Positions 35,458-46,352 of a stretch of DNA of 64,000 bases are shown piece after piece. Numbering within the stretch: the first letter of the stretch is position 1; every line of letters starts with the position of its first letter. A model generated the notes under the pieces. It worked only from the letters and a program-made list of their open reading frames with translations, was not told the DNA's origin and ran no database searches. This stretch comes from Taxillus chinensis (lineage: Eukaryota; Streptophyta; Magnoliopsida; Santalales; Loranthaceae). The stretch spans positions 56,660,793-56,724,792 of the forward strand of contig CM042084.1 in the NCBI GenBank assembly GCA_023512835.1. The letters run 5' to 3'. The position numbers and the translations under genes are program-made.

Positions 35458-37175
35458 CATGATAGGGAGGTCCAAGCTTTTCCAATTGTCTAGTTGTTGC
35501 CCCAGATCTCCTTGGCATACCCGAACTAGTTTTGACTCTTCATTGTCATCCCCTATAGCAGCCACTGTCTCTTCCCTTCGATTTATGAACCCCGCACTCT
35601 AGAATGTAGCTCCGAGCGGTGGGAAAGTCATCTTTTGTTCTTGGAAGGTTTTTTTCTCCAATTTAGCTAGTCGGCTATCCCTTCTTCTTGCAGTCTCTAA
35701 TTGCCTGTCAGCTTTAGTAGGCTTGTAGCCTAACCCAAATCTACCAATTGTACTTCGAATGGTAACAGGTTCTTTGATCCCTTGTCCTTACAAGCCCAAA
35801 CCTTCTCCCCGCTCTGTGGCCCGGCCAAGATGACTGACGCCACCATCCTTGACGCTTTTGGTAGCCGTGTCCCAATATCCTGATCAGTTGTAGGATTTGG
35901 AAGGTAGGTTGCATTGACAACCTCGAATGAGCGAAAGGAACACTCAGGGATATCTTCATTGCTTTCAATGTAAGGGACGGAGAGGGGTTTGGTGACGAGG
36001 ATTTCTGCTTCCCCGGACACACATATGAGTTGCCCGTCTACAATGAATTTAACCTTTTGATGGAGGGTTGAGGGGATTGCCCCTGCCGCATGAATCCATG
36101 GCCTTCCCAGTAGGCAACTATAGTAAGGAGCGATATCCATGACTTGGAACTCCACAGTGAAAGTACTTGGACCGATTTGTTGTGGTACATCTAGGGTTCC
36201 TATTACTTCTCATTTTTCTCCATCGAAAGCCCTGATAATCATGTTAGTGGGGCAGATGTGAGACGGATCCACCGGCAGTTGCTTTAAAATGGGTGCTGGC
36301 ATAATATTCAGAGATGACCCATTATCAATTAGTACACGCGAGATGATGTGGTCCTTGCACTTAATGGAGATATGCAAAGATTTGATATGTCCAAAACCTT
36401 CTTGAGGGAGCTCTTCTTCACTGAAGCTGAGAAAGTTGCTTGCCACGATGTTATTTGTAATTTCGTCTAAATTTTCTACGCAGATAGACGGAGGAACATA
36501 AGCTTTACTCAAGACCTTCATAAGGGTTTCCCGGTGTGGAGTAGAATCCATGAGTAGAGATAATAGTGAGATGCGAGCTGGCTGTTGACTCAACTGATCA
36601 ATGATGTTGTACTCACTCTGCTTGATTAGCTTCAGAAATTCAGTTACCTCCTCTTCTGAGAGAGAGGTACTTTTGTTAGCTGATATCGGTTTTGAAATAA
36701 TATCTTGCTCCACGGATTTACCCTTATCGGCTTTATTGACTTCTTGCGGTGTGTATGAACGACCACTTCTTGTCTTTTTCTCTTCTATAGGGACCCCTGC
36801 AATGACGGACTTGCAATGATAATTCCATGGCACTGCTTTACCATCCTTGTATGGGAAAGGCGATGGCTCCTAAATAGTAAGGGTTTTGACCTTCTGCATC
36901 AATGAGTCGGCCTTCGACTTCTCCGTGTATTGGATAATTAAGGGTTTCGGTGCCCCAAGCCTGGGTGCCATTTGTGTCCTGTCTGTGGAGGCCATGTAGA
37001 TCTCATGACGTTCTTCTAATCCTGAGATCTCCAGCCTTTAGGAGTCCAAAGCGTTTGAATCGCTTCTTGGAATTCTCGTACACTCTTCTAAATTGTGTCC
37101 ATAAGTCGTCTTACGATAAAGGCAGCGTCTCTTCCCGATTGTTGCCCCTATTGGCCTCGGTCACATCTTTGGTTA
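35458..37175 (-). pseudogene. Element B protease region
   Basis: The aspartic protease active site reads VLIDNGSSLNIMP (about 36330-36290), the form usual in Tat elements. It is preceded by HISIKCKDHIISR and followed, after a TGA at 36210-36212, by SCLLGRPWIHAAGAIPSTLH. The stretch 37175-36833 links it to gag with frameshifts. A charged region (QLETARRRDSRLAKLEKK) follows and runs to the presumed end of the first reading unit at 35458. It would mature gag-pol. Confidence 0.85.
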
Positions 37176-38277
37176 CTATGAGTCCATTCTTGTGTAGGGT
37201 CGTGAACAGTGACACTTATCTATCTTGATTGTGGAAGCCTGTCTAGGAGAACTTCCATATTCGGCTATTATATAGGCAACATTGCCTGAGTGTTTCGGAA
37301 GAGGGTTGGTACCCACATTGGGAGTGCCAGTCATTTTAGAGAAGTCCAACCACCTAGCATCTCTTAAATGTTGTATCTTCCTTTTTAGGGCAAAACAACC
37401 TTTCGTGTCGTGTCCAATTCCACCTCCATGGTATGCGCACCTGGTATCAGCTTTGTACCAATCAGGATATGGAGGGCTTAGCTTTTTTACGGGCACTGGA
37501 TTGACAAGTCCTGCTGCCAATAATCTGGTGTACGCCTCCGTGTATGTGATAGGAATTGGATCGAATTTCTCGTTTCCTGTTTTTTGCTTCTGCCATGGCT
37601 GCTTTGATGGCTTAGACTGGGATTGGTTGGTTAAGTAAAAGTTCCCACCCTGAGGCTGATATTGTGGGTTCGGGGCTTGAGCAATATAGGACACTGTCGA
37701 AGATCCTCCATAACACCCAGGTGTGGTTGATTGTTGGGGTTGTTGTGACCTGGTGCTATTATAGTCAGCCTTGGGTTGCCATACTACCTGGGATTCTCCT
37801 TCTTTCTTTCGATTGGAGGAAGAGGGTTTTCTAGAAGCTTCATACTTGCTTCCCCCGAGTTTTCCTTCCCTTATGCCACCTTCGATTCGTTCTCCTGAGG
37901 CGACCAAGTCTGCAAAGCTACTTGAAACATTCCCGATTAGTTTTTTGTAGTAAACCCCTTCCATGGTGCTGATAAAGAGGGTGGTAAGTTCTCTTTCGGT
38001 GAGTGGAGGCTGAATATCCATGGTCGCCTCCATCGTCGGGCATAAACTTTGAAGCTTTCATTACTTCTTTTTTCAAATGACTGCAGGGCTAGCCGATCTA
38101 ACACCAGTTCGGTGACATGCTTATATTGAGCTAAGAATGCCGTGGCGAGCTCAATCGATGTTCTGATACGGCTACCTTCAAGTTGGATGTACCATCGCAG
38201 TGGACCACCGGTTAGGCTCTCCTGGAAGTAATGCATTAAGAGTTTGCCATTGTCTACATGGGCCGCCATCTTGCGGT

Positions 38278-39527
38278 GTTGGATCAAACCCAGAATTTGG
38301 ATAATGCTGATAAAGCCTTATGTAATTTGATCTGAGATCTTTTGTGTTTATTTGATCATTGCGAAGGTATGTCACTAATCCAAAGATGCACTCGTGAGAG
38401 CAAAGCTAAGGACAGGATACATAATCCCGATCCGGACAAGAGTTAGTGTCGTCAAACACTTGGTAAATAACCAAGTAACAAATACATACGGAATAAGGAA
38501 CAATCCTACGGACTAAGAACTTAAAGGATAAGTGCGGAGTAAGGAAAATAAGTGCGGAGTAAGGAAAATAGATGCGGAGTAAAGAAACCAGATGCGGAGT
38601 AAGGAATCCGGACTTATTACTCGCCCGGAGTAAGGAACTTACATACGAGTAAGGAACTTACATGCGGAGTAAGGAACTTACATACGGAGTAAGGAACTTA
38701 CATGCGGAGTAAGGAACCTACATGCGGAGTAAGGAACTTACATGCGGAGTAAGGAACTTACATACGGAGTAAGGAACTTACATGCGGAGTAAGGAACCTA
38801 CATGCGGAGTAAGGAACTTACATGCGGAGTAAGGAAGCACGACACGGACTAAGGATTCCAAGATCGAATAGATACGGAGTAAGCAACCACTGACACGGAG
38901 TAAGGTTCCGAGCTTCATTAACTACGGAGTAAGGAAAATTACACCGGACCAAGAAGACACTGCTCCAACAAAACCGCATTTAAAGTTATCAGCTCGTGCT
39001 GTCCCGATGTAAGACGAATGCATTTAGAACAAGAAGAATCTTACACGTGGATCATCCGGATATGTGGACACAACCTTAATTGTATCTCGGAACTCACAAA
39101 GACACTTATACTCTTCAAATCCAAGATCTTGAGCTCCACAATCCGTAGCAGTCAAAGGGACAGACACGAGGGATAGTTAGTGTTGAACGCATTCCGGAAC
39201 TTCAAGTTCCAAGGTTGTCTCTTAGGAATGTTTTGTATAAATATTCATACTTATACTTCATGTACAGGCGTGCTTAGGTGGGCAAAAATAGAAAAGGAAC
39301 TTGGCTAGTGTGTGAGTTCATTGTTGTAAACAGAGTGTAAGAGAGTGTTTGCTTCTATTTTGTTGTAATCACCTTGTGATAATAAAACAAAATACTTCCA
39401 CTATCCTGGTTATCTTCCGGATGATTCTATCACTTAAACTAGATAAGTCTTTGTGTCTTGAGAGAAAAGAAAGAGTTCGAATAAGAGCCTATTCACCCCC
39501 CCCCCTTTAGGCTCCAAGGGACCATCT
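38278..39527 (+). mobile_element. Solo LTR C2 (SIRE-like family C) in B gag
   Basis: It is the reverse complement of LTR C (26200-27569) over its length, so its sense is plus. It starts TGTTGGATC and ends GGGACCATCT, where the expected last base is A. TSD TGCGG is at 38273-38277 and 39528-39532. TATA-like TATAAATA is at 39236-39243. No internal sequence is present. Confidence 0.93.
38520..38940 (+). repeat. Expanded 20-bp array in LTR C2
   Basis: At least nine consecutive units of GGAGTAAGGAACTTACATGC (with ACATAC variants) occur at about 38620-38840, flanked by related units such as GGAGTAAGGAAAATAAGTGC. This run is longer than in either LTR of element C. Confidence 0.9.
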
Positions 39528-40269
39528 TGCGGCAATACAAGGTCACATGTGTTCTAGGACACTAAGTACCATTGAACTTTTCAAAATCAGGCATCTTGAA
39601 TTTGGATGGAAGTACTATGCCTGGCACCAAACATAAATCATGCGGGTCAGTCCCTCCATATGTTTTTAACCCCTCCACAGCTTTCGCTCGAGCCTCAATA
39701 GATTTCCAATCAGATGGTTGAGCGAGGGATTCCATAGCTTCCATGATATTTGGGGTTGGCGCCCCCATAGCAGGTGGTGTAGGTGGGACTTGTTGTGATG
39801 CCCCAGGAACCATGTTTGCTGGAGCGTAGGCTTGTGAAGCATGTGGCGCCTGTTCTTGCTCTTGATTAATAGCTCATGTAGTTGGGCTAACTTCTCTCTC
39901 AGATGTTAGTTTGGCTAGCATGTCCAGCACAGTCTTCAATTGGGCTTGCATTTGGAGCATGTTCCCTCCAATCTCATGTTAAGCCTGCTCAAGACCAGTA
40001 AGTCTGTCCTCGGTATGTTCTGCCATTGGAGGAGATGACTGGTGACTAGAAGACCTTAAGTTGTATGAGTGCCCAATTCTGCCAAAAATCCTCTGGCAAA
40101 CCTGGCGAATCTAGAAAGTTTATTTTGGTTCTCACTTTTTAAGTATGAGTGCATGATATGTATGAGATGCAAAGACATAAATTTTATTAAACTGAGAAAC
40201 CAAGGTTCAGAGGGTACAAATAGTCAAATTGAATTTAAAACAAGTAAAATGACATGAAATCCCTAAAAC

Positions 40270-41830
40270 TATATGTTCTAGGACAAGCTTTGATTATCTC
40301 CTAGTAGTGTCTTCTTCGGAGGTTCCTTAGTCTCTCATTCTCCTGTTCAAACCTGTTGATGACCATCTCCCTTGCCAATGACTACTTCCTTGCATGACTC
40401 TTCTGCATCTTAGCTGCTTCCAACTGCTCCACCATTTTCTGTATGGCTTCCCCTCATTCTTGCACTATTTGCTGCAAAACAGCGTTCTCTTGTAGCAAGG
40501 ATAGAGTTGTATCTAGGACGACCACAGGTTCTTCGTTGGAGGCCACCTCTTCAGCTGCAGTGTCCTCGCCTGTGTTGGGGAGGGGGAACAACTTCTCTTT
40601 CCATGCCTTGTATTCTGATAAGACAGGAGTAGCATGTAGGTTGGCCTTGATTCATCGAGGGGTGGCCCAAGCTCTGTGCATCTCAAAGATTGCCCGTTTT
40701 GTCCCAGGAGCTCCATATTCCTTATCGCAGGCTTCCATTCCATGTAAGACTAAGACGATTTGACGCCCCTCAAGTTGTCTTCCCACCTGTAATGGTGCGT
40801 ATGCAGTGCTTCCCCAAGGGCCAATTAGTGGGACCCAATTATAGCTGCCACAACTATATAGCATGCTAGATCTATGCATCCAAGGGGCCCTCCAAATGAT
40901 ATCCTCATCTTCTAGTGTATGGAATTTGTGCATCCATCCTTTCTTGTCATTGGGTAGCCGCCACCCACTGTCTAGAATATCTAGCAAGGTCGTAGCAGGT
41001 AGCACGTACACTTCCTTGAAGCATGGAAAGCTGCATGGGAAGTGACTCTTCAACCATGTGCATAGGAGAGGAAGATAACTTCTGAATTGTCCTCGGCCTC
41101 TGACTCGGATGTAGGATAAGGACCTAATGGTTTCAGCTAAGATGGCAGGAACAGGGTCATTTCCCTTTATTAATTGCAGGACAAGTTTCAGGACTTCCCC
41201 GTCAATGAAGTTTGGATTCCGAGGGAAAATGAGCAGACCATGGACAGCAACAGTGAAAAGTATATGGGTCTCCTCTTGAGTTGAATATTGTATCATCCTC
41301 TTGAAGAACTCCCATGGAACGACTTCATGCTTCCCATCATTTTGAATGATTGGAGGAACTTCTTTAGCTTGTATATCTAGGAGACAAGCCAAAGTACACC
41401 GGCATGATTTTTGAGGATCATAGTTGAAGATTGCCTTCTTTTGATCTACTTCTTGATCAAGAAGCCTTTTGTATTCTTCAATAGTTGGGACCAAATCCAT
41501 GCCATTAAAACAAAAGCACCTTCGCCTTGGATGTCAGAAGTTCACTGCTGCAATGATCATGTTCTCATCTATTGGTAGTTGAGTTAGATATAACAGATCC
41601 CCAAAGTGCTTGATATATGCGGCTTGACTCCTTGAAAACCACTTCCTCCATATGGATGTGAGTTCAGGAGCATGATTCTTTGGGAGCTTAACGTGTATGT
41701 CTCGGACCTTCTGTGGCTCCTCTTGAGAAAAGTTTCCCAAGTCCCTTTGGATTATCCTTGATGCGAGAGCAACCTCTTGAACGTCTTCTCTGTCCACCTT
41801 GTTAGCTAGAAGACGATCAAAGCTTGCCAT
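40270..41830 (-). pseudogene. Element B ORF1 (Ogre-type extra protein upstream of gag)
   Basis: The start is the ATG at 41830 (MASFDRLLANKVDRED). The frame runs through WRKWFSRSQAAYIKHFGDLL, a TGA at 41534-41536 in place of an expected Trp, then CFCFNGMDLVPTIEEYKRLL, FPRNPNFIDGEVLKLVLQLI and WRAPWMHRSSMLYSCG. A second TGA follows at 40652-40654, and a Glu/Lys-rich coiled-coil-like tail (EWGEAIQKMVEQLEAAKMQK) ends near 40270. The layout matches the ORF1 known in Ogre elements, whose function is not established. Apart from the two TGA codons the frame is collinear for about 500 residues, so decay here is mild. Confidence 0.82.
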
Positions 41831-42144
41831 GTTTCCTAAATGAATGTGTGTAATGTTATGATATGCAATGAATGAAAATGAGGGGTTAGTAAACAAATGA
41901 TGGATAATATATACAAGGGGTTAGTACATGGACAATATATACAAGGTTCAAGCAAGGCAAGTACACAAATGTCATAGCAAGGCTCAAACACATGAAGGTC
42001 ATGCCCTAATGGGCTTCTAAATCTGCCTATCTTATTCATTGGTTCCCAAACATTCCCTACTTAGCCTTGTACCACGAGGGCATTAACAAGAACTAAGAGG
42101 GAGCCCCCATACCCCAAAGGGCATTAACGGGGGGAGGGGGGGGT
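41831..42144 (-). other. Element B leader, part next to ORF1
   Basis: This is untranslated sequence with an imperfect duplication around TACAAGG(G)TT and GTACATGGACAATATAT at about 41910-41950, and a G run at 42129-42143 into which solo LTR D2 inserted. I see no gene. The leader continues at 53584. Confidence 0.55.
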
Positions 42145-43334
42145 TGTCACGCCCCTGAATTCCAAGAAAACCCGGAACCAGGAACATGACTTCCCCTTGC
42201 CCGCACCCGAAAGGTCAAGGGGTTGGTGACTAGCACCAAGAGAGACTACACCGTGGGTGCTATCTCCAATATGTAACCCTGTCTGATCATACATCAAGGG
42301 TAATCCTCTACTTTCCCATACATCATCATGCATATGATAAGTCAAACAGTCATACAGACATCACATCACAAACAGTATGCAAATACAACTGTCCACGGAC
42401 TCATGTCCGGGATACAAACATAATACAATACACAATAGAGTACTGTATCATACATCAGAGTAGTGGGCGCCCTCCTGGAAGAAAGTCCTCCACTAGTCTC
42501 GGGTCACACCTGAAAAAGGTAAATAGCAAGTAAGGGTGAGCGACAAGCTCGTAGGTAACCCCAATACTCCATATCATGCAAACATACAAGGCTATGCTAC
42601 ATGCTCGTGTACTCGTGGATCGTGTAGTGTACACGGTCATCGGGACTCGGCCTGCAAACAAACATCAGGACCCAGGCTGCCCATACAGACAGCTTGTCCA
42701 CGATCCTCCACGGGATCCCAGCTCGGGGCACTCGGCCCTAGCTCCACGAGCTCAATCGGCTCAACCGAGGCCTTAGCCTATCCACGCGCAATATGCCCGG
42801 CCACGATCGCCACACAGGCCGCCATCGGCACATATGCCTGCCACGTCGGCCCACATAGCACTATCGGTGCATCACGGTGAGAACCCAAACAAGTCACGGA
42901 GTCCATGCCCCAATACCTCACACCAACATACTAACATTAGTATGGCATGTCATTCTCAACATTTCCCTTTTAACCGTAGCCGGTCTTCACAAGTAAATCC
43001 TCAATCCTTGATTTATGAAGGAAGTACCCATAGCAGCCTATTTTCTTGAAATCAAAAGTCCCAAGATTGGGTTCCCATATCATAAATAAGATAATCTGAT
43101 TTTTGGGGATTTTTTCGAGATGTCTAACCCTACTTTCCAAAAATTCACCACTACGAACTTTTGGGTTTTTCCGAGATTTTACACTAAAACCCAATTTTCA
43201 CATTTTGAAATAGTGGGAATTAATTTTTCTAGTATTTTTCTTTGAATTCAAAAGGGGAGTATTTCGTTATTTACATTGTAACTTAAGTATAAATACTTGT
43301 ATAGGTTGCAATGTAAATAGTGCTGTCCAGTGTC

Positions 43335-43600
43335 CAGTTACACTGCAGGAGCTACGACTCGTAGCTGCGGAACAGCGACTCGTAGCTGCAGAGTGCGGAG
43401 CTGCAGCACGCCTCGAAGACTCGAAGCGAGGCTACGACCTTCGACCTACGAGGCAATGAACTTCGACCCTTCGGCTACGAACTACGACCCTACGAACTAC
43501 AAACCTTCGAGCTACGAACTACGACCCTACGAACTACGACCCTTCGACCCAGAACTTTGGGTCTCCGTCATTTCGAACCAGGAATGCGCCCAGGGTACTG
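43335..43600 (-). repeat. CTACGA / TTCGACC array in LTR D2
   Basis: Units such as CTACGAACTACGACC, GACTCGTAGCTGC and CCTTCGACCTACGAGG occur here, with unit number and order differing from the two LTRs of element D. Confidence 0.8.
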
Positions 43601-44623
43601 TTCATCATTGTTTTCACCTGTTCTTCGTCTGAAATGCGCCCAGAAACTCCCAGACGCTCACTAACACCCCTGTTTCACAACAAACTACGATATCTACCTC
43701 AAAACGCGTCCAGAACGCCTCTAAATCGCGCAGAAACAACAGAAACACGTATAAAATTCCAGATTTCCAGAAATCTAGATCTAAACCCAGATTTCCATGG
43801 TTGACTTATCAACCCTCATGAAAAACACAGTTAATCAACCCCAAAATCACAGAAACATATATCCACAATGATATATAATAGTTCTTAACCACAGATCTTA
43901 TGCTAAACCATTAGATATAACCCAAAATTGGATTTCCCCAAATTCTAGGGTTCATGCTCAATTTAATGAATCATGATAAATTCGTGCAGATCCAAAACAA
44001 GAGAGAGATAAGAAGTTCAAGGACACCTACTTGAAGTGAATCTTTGAGCTCCACGAACCCAAATCGCCCCAAATCGCCAAGGCCTCCAAGCTCTCTCAAG
44101 CTCTCTCTCTCTCTCAAACGCACAAACGTGATAATGTAAAGTGAAAGCTTCTTTTTTTTTCTTCTCGCTATTTATATTTCTGCGATCAACTTGTAAGGAC
44201 CCGTACCTTGAGTTAGTCGGTTTTGCCTCCTGAGTAGAGTTTTTCTAGATTTTGACCTAGTAAATGGCCCCCAATGAATTCACGTGCAAAAGGAAAGATG
44301 CTTAGAATGGTGTCCTCTATCTACCACGAAGTTTCGGCCAAATGGATATGTATGTGAGGTGCACGTGATATGGGTCCAATTCACGTGCAAGTGTAATTGT
44401 CTTCTAAATGATGCAAGGAGGCTAGGGGTGAAGTTTGAGAGCATTTGGAGTCCATATGGAGGTGCACGTGAATTGGGGAATTCACATGCAAATTGCCGTG
44501 CAAGCTTATTTTTGCATGGTTCCCTTGGTTTTGTCATTCTAAGGAACTTTCTCCAAAGGACCATGTTGAAATTCTCGAGTATTTTGGCCTATATGGGTGC
44601 GGAAAGGTGGTAACTTGTGTGAT

Positions 44624-44699
44624 CAAAACTACGTCGTTTTGATCCTGGGATTCACTTAATCAAAACTACGTCGTTTTGATGTTGTGTTGTCTATATAAG
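44624..44699 (+). promoter_or_regulatory. Core promoter of element E: twin ACGTCG palindromes and TATA
   Basis: Two 18-bp near-palindromes with an ACGT core stand 19 bases apart, and TATATAAG follows 13 bases after the second. The 3' LTR has the same layout (51951-51968, 51988-52005, TATA 52019-52026). ACGT cores are known binding sites of plant bZIP factors; binding here is inferred. Confidence 0.6.
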
Positions 44700-45302
44700 G
44701 AGGAGGAGTCCCTCTGTTTTAGGGTTAGGGTTTGTTGCTCCACCACCCGTCGCAGAGAGAGAGAGGGAAGGAGAGCTCCTGGGTTGTCGCCGGGCGTCTT
44801 GTGTGGGTGGTCGGTGACTCGTGGGTGGACGGCGTTCGACGTGGGATCGGGACTTTCGTGTGTTGTTGCGTTTTACTTGAGGTAGGGATTCTGTTCTTCC
44901 TAAGTCCTCCTCCTGTCCTAGGGTCCTAGGGCGGAATATGAGATATCTCGTTATATTATTTATATGTAAATTCATATAGGTGTGACCTCCTATATGAATG
45001 TTGGCCTTCAGTGGCATTTTGGTGTGATTTTGAGGTTGGGGGTTAGTGCATGTTAAGTGTTTGATAAAATGCCGATGTGAATATGCTTGTATGAATATGC
45101 CTGTTATGCTCGTAACATGTTTGAAATAATGCCTATGAGGCTATGCATATTATGTGTTTGGAATAATAGCCGTGTGGCTGGGTTTGTGAGCCTTGTGGAT
45201 ATATGCATGCTAAGTGTTCGACGTTATTCCCATGTGACTAAGCATATTAAGTGTTTGATGTTATGCCCGTATGGCCTTATGTCTTGCGTGTTTGCTTGTA
45301 CA

Positions 45303-45520
45303 CCCGGTGGCCGTGGAAGCCCGGGACTGTTTTGTGGAACCCGGTGGTCGTGGAAGCCCGGGACTGTTTTGTGGAACCCGGTGGTTGTGGAAGCCCGGGA
45401 CTGTTTTGTGGAACCCGGTGGCTGTGGAAGCCCGGGACCGTTTTGTGGAACCCGGTGGCTGTGGAAGCCCGGGACTGTTCTTGAAACCCGGTGCTGTGGA
45501 AGCCCGGGAGTGTTTATGTA
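45303..45520 (+). repeat. 37-bp GC-rich tandem array in the 5' LTR of E
   Basis: About six units of CCCGGTGGCCGTGGAAGCCC plus GGGACTGTTTTGTGGAA. The 3' LTR has about the same array at 52597-52825 with a shortened first part. 37 is not a multiple of three and the open frames across it are not conserved, so it is not coding. Confidence 0.9.
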
Positions 45521-45928
45521 CCAGCCCATGTATGATTGTGTTTCTTTGTTATAGCTCGTAACTATATCTGGTGGAATAATTGTATCACGACAAAGCACTT
45601 GTACACAAGGCATGTGGATAATAGGTGCATGGGATGGGTTGGGGAGACATGATCCCTACGAGCCGTGGTTGCTCACCCCTCCTACCATGTTGTTTTCTTT
45701 TTAGGAACCTACAGGCGTTAGGTGGGACCCCAAGGTGGAAGACCTTATTTATTTTCTTGTTTTTGTTAATTTTATGGGAACCGATGTAACCCCAATGGGG
45801 ATGGATTGAAAAGTGGACTTTGTAATAAAGACTAATTTGATTTGTATCCTAACCCCTTTGCCCTCCGTGTGGGTAAAGGGGAGTCACGTACCGGTTTCCT
45901 CGGGTTGGAAATCCGGGCCGTGACAATA

Positions 45929-45943
45929 TGGTATCGAGCATGG
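45929..45943 (+). other. Primer-binding site of element E
   Basis: TGGTATCGAGCATGG, three bases after the 5' LTR. It resembles the initiator tRNA-Met site and is identical to that of element D. Confidence 0.8.
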
Positions 45944-46352
45944 TCTAGTTGGCCTAGGGTAGTGGGCGGACTTGGTTATCTTAAGTCCTTTGGAGGAGCC
46001 TGGAGGGACATGCCTGATCAACATGGTCCTCTTTGAGCCTCCAAGGTGTACTTAGGGTAGTCCGGTCTTGTGGTAGGATTTGCATGCATTGGCATTAGGG
46101 CACTAGTTGCATTTGTTGCCATGTGTGAAGGATGTGCATAACATGATCATGTGTGAACCGTGCAACTCGAATATTCTTGGAATGCCTTGGGTATGACTAC
46201 AATGTGTGGATCTTGTGTGCAATGTTGATTGATGCAATGGTTAAAATATGTGTAATGCCATGTACGGCTTGACTTGATAATGAGGTAGAGGTAGTCAACT
46301 TGTTAGTAGTCAACGCGTTCGACGTTTGTGCATCTTACTTCATGTAGTAAGA
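45944..46352 (+). other. Element E leader
   Basis: Untranslated sequence between PBS and gag. It is partly shared in reverse with the leader of A at 59701-60141. I see no gene. Confidence 0.6.

Larger units (their letters stand above)
37176..40026 (-). pseudogene. Element B gag, interrupted by solo LTR C2
   Basis: The start chosen is the ATG at 40026 (MAEHTEDRLTGLEQ). An N-terminal coiled-coil-like part contains two stops (39979-39981 and 39874-39876), both explained by a C-to-T change. The capsid follows with KFKMPDFEKFNGT (about 39570), is cut by LTR C2 at 39527-38278, and resumes as KMAAHVDNGKLLMHYFQ and LTGGPLRWYIQLE. A frameshift lies near 38030. The C-terminal part has the Tat-type nucleocapsid CAYHGGGIGHDTKGC and FALKRKIQHL. 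It would form the particle shell and bind RNA. Confidence 0.9.
44192..45925 (+). mobile_element. 5' LTR of element E
   Basis: U3 holds two copies of the near-palindrome CAAAACTACGTCGTTTTG at 44624-44641 and 44661-44678, followed by a TATA box (TATATAAG, 44692-44699). The expected transcription start is therefore about 44720-44730. A 37-bp tandem array lies at 45303-45520 in R/U5. Sequence around 45610-45760 is shared with LTR A. Confidence 0.93.

Noticed and set aside
38520..38940. CRISPR-like look of regularly spaced short repeats
   Set aside because: Units are directly tandem with no unique spacers, they lie inside a solo LTR, and the DNA is plant nuclear.
44280..44613. Open frames on both strands at 44280-44613, repeated at 51644-51905, resembling a small gene
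   Set aside because: They lie in U3 of LTR E in both copies, upstream of the TATA box, with no known domain.
45251..45561. Repetitive open frames in three phases (GTRWLWKPG, WNPVVVEARD)
   Set aside because: They are translations of the 37-bp array, open in several frames by composition; the unit length is not a multiple of three.
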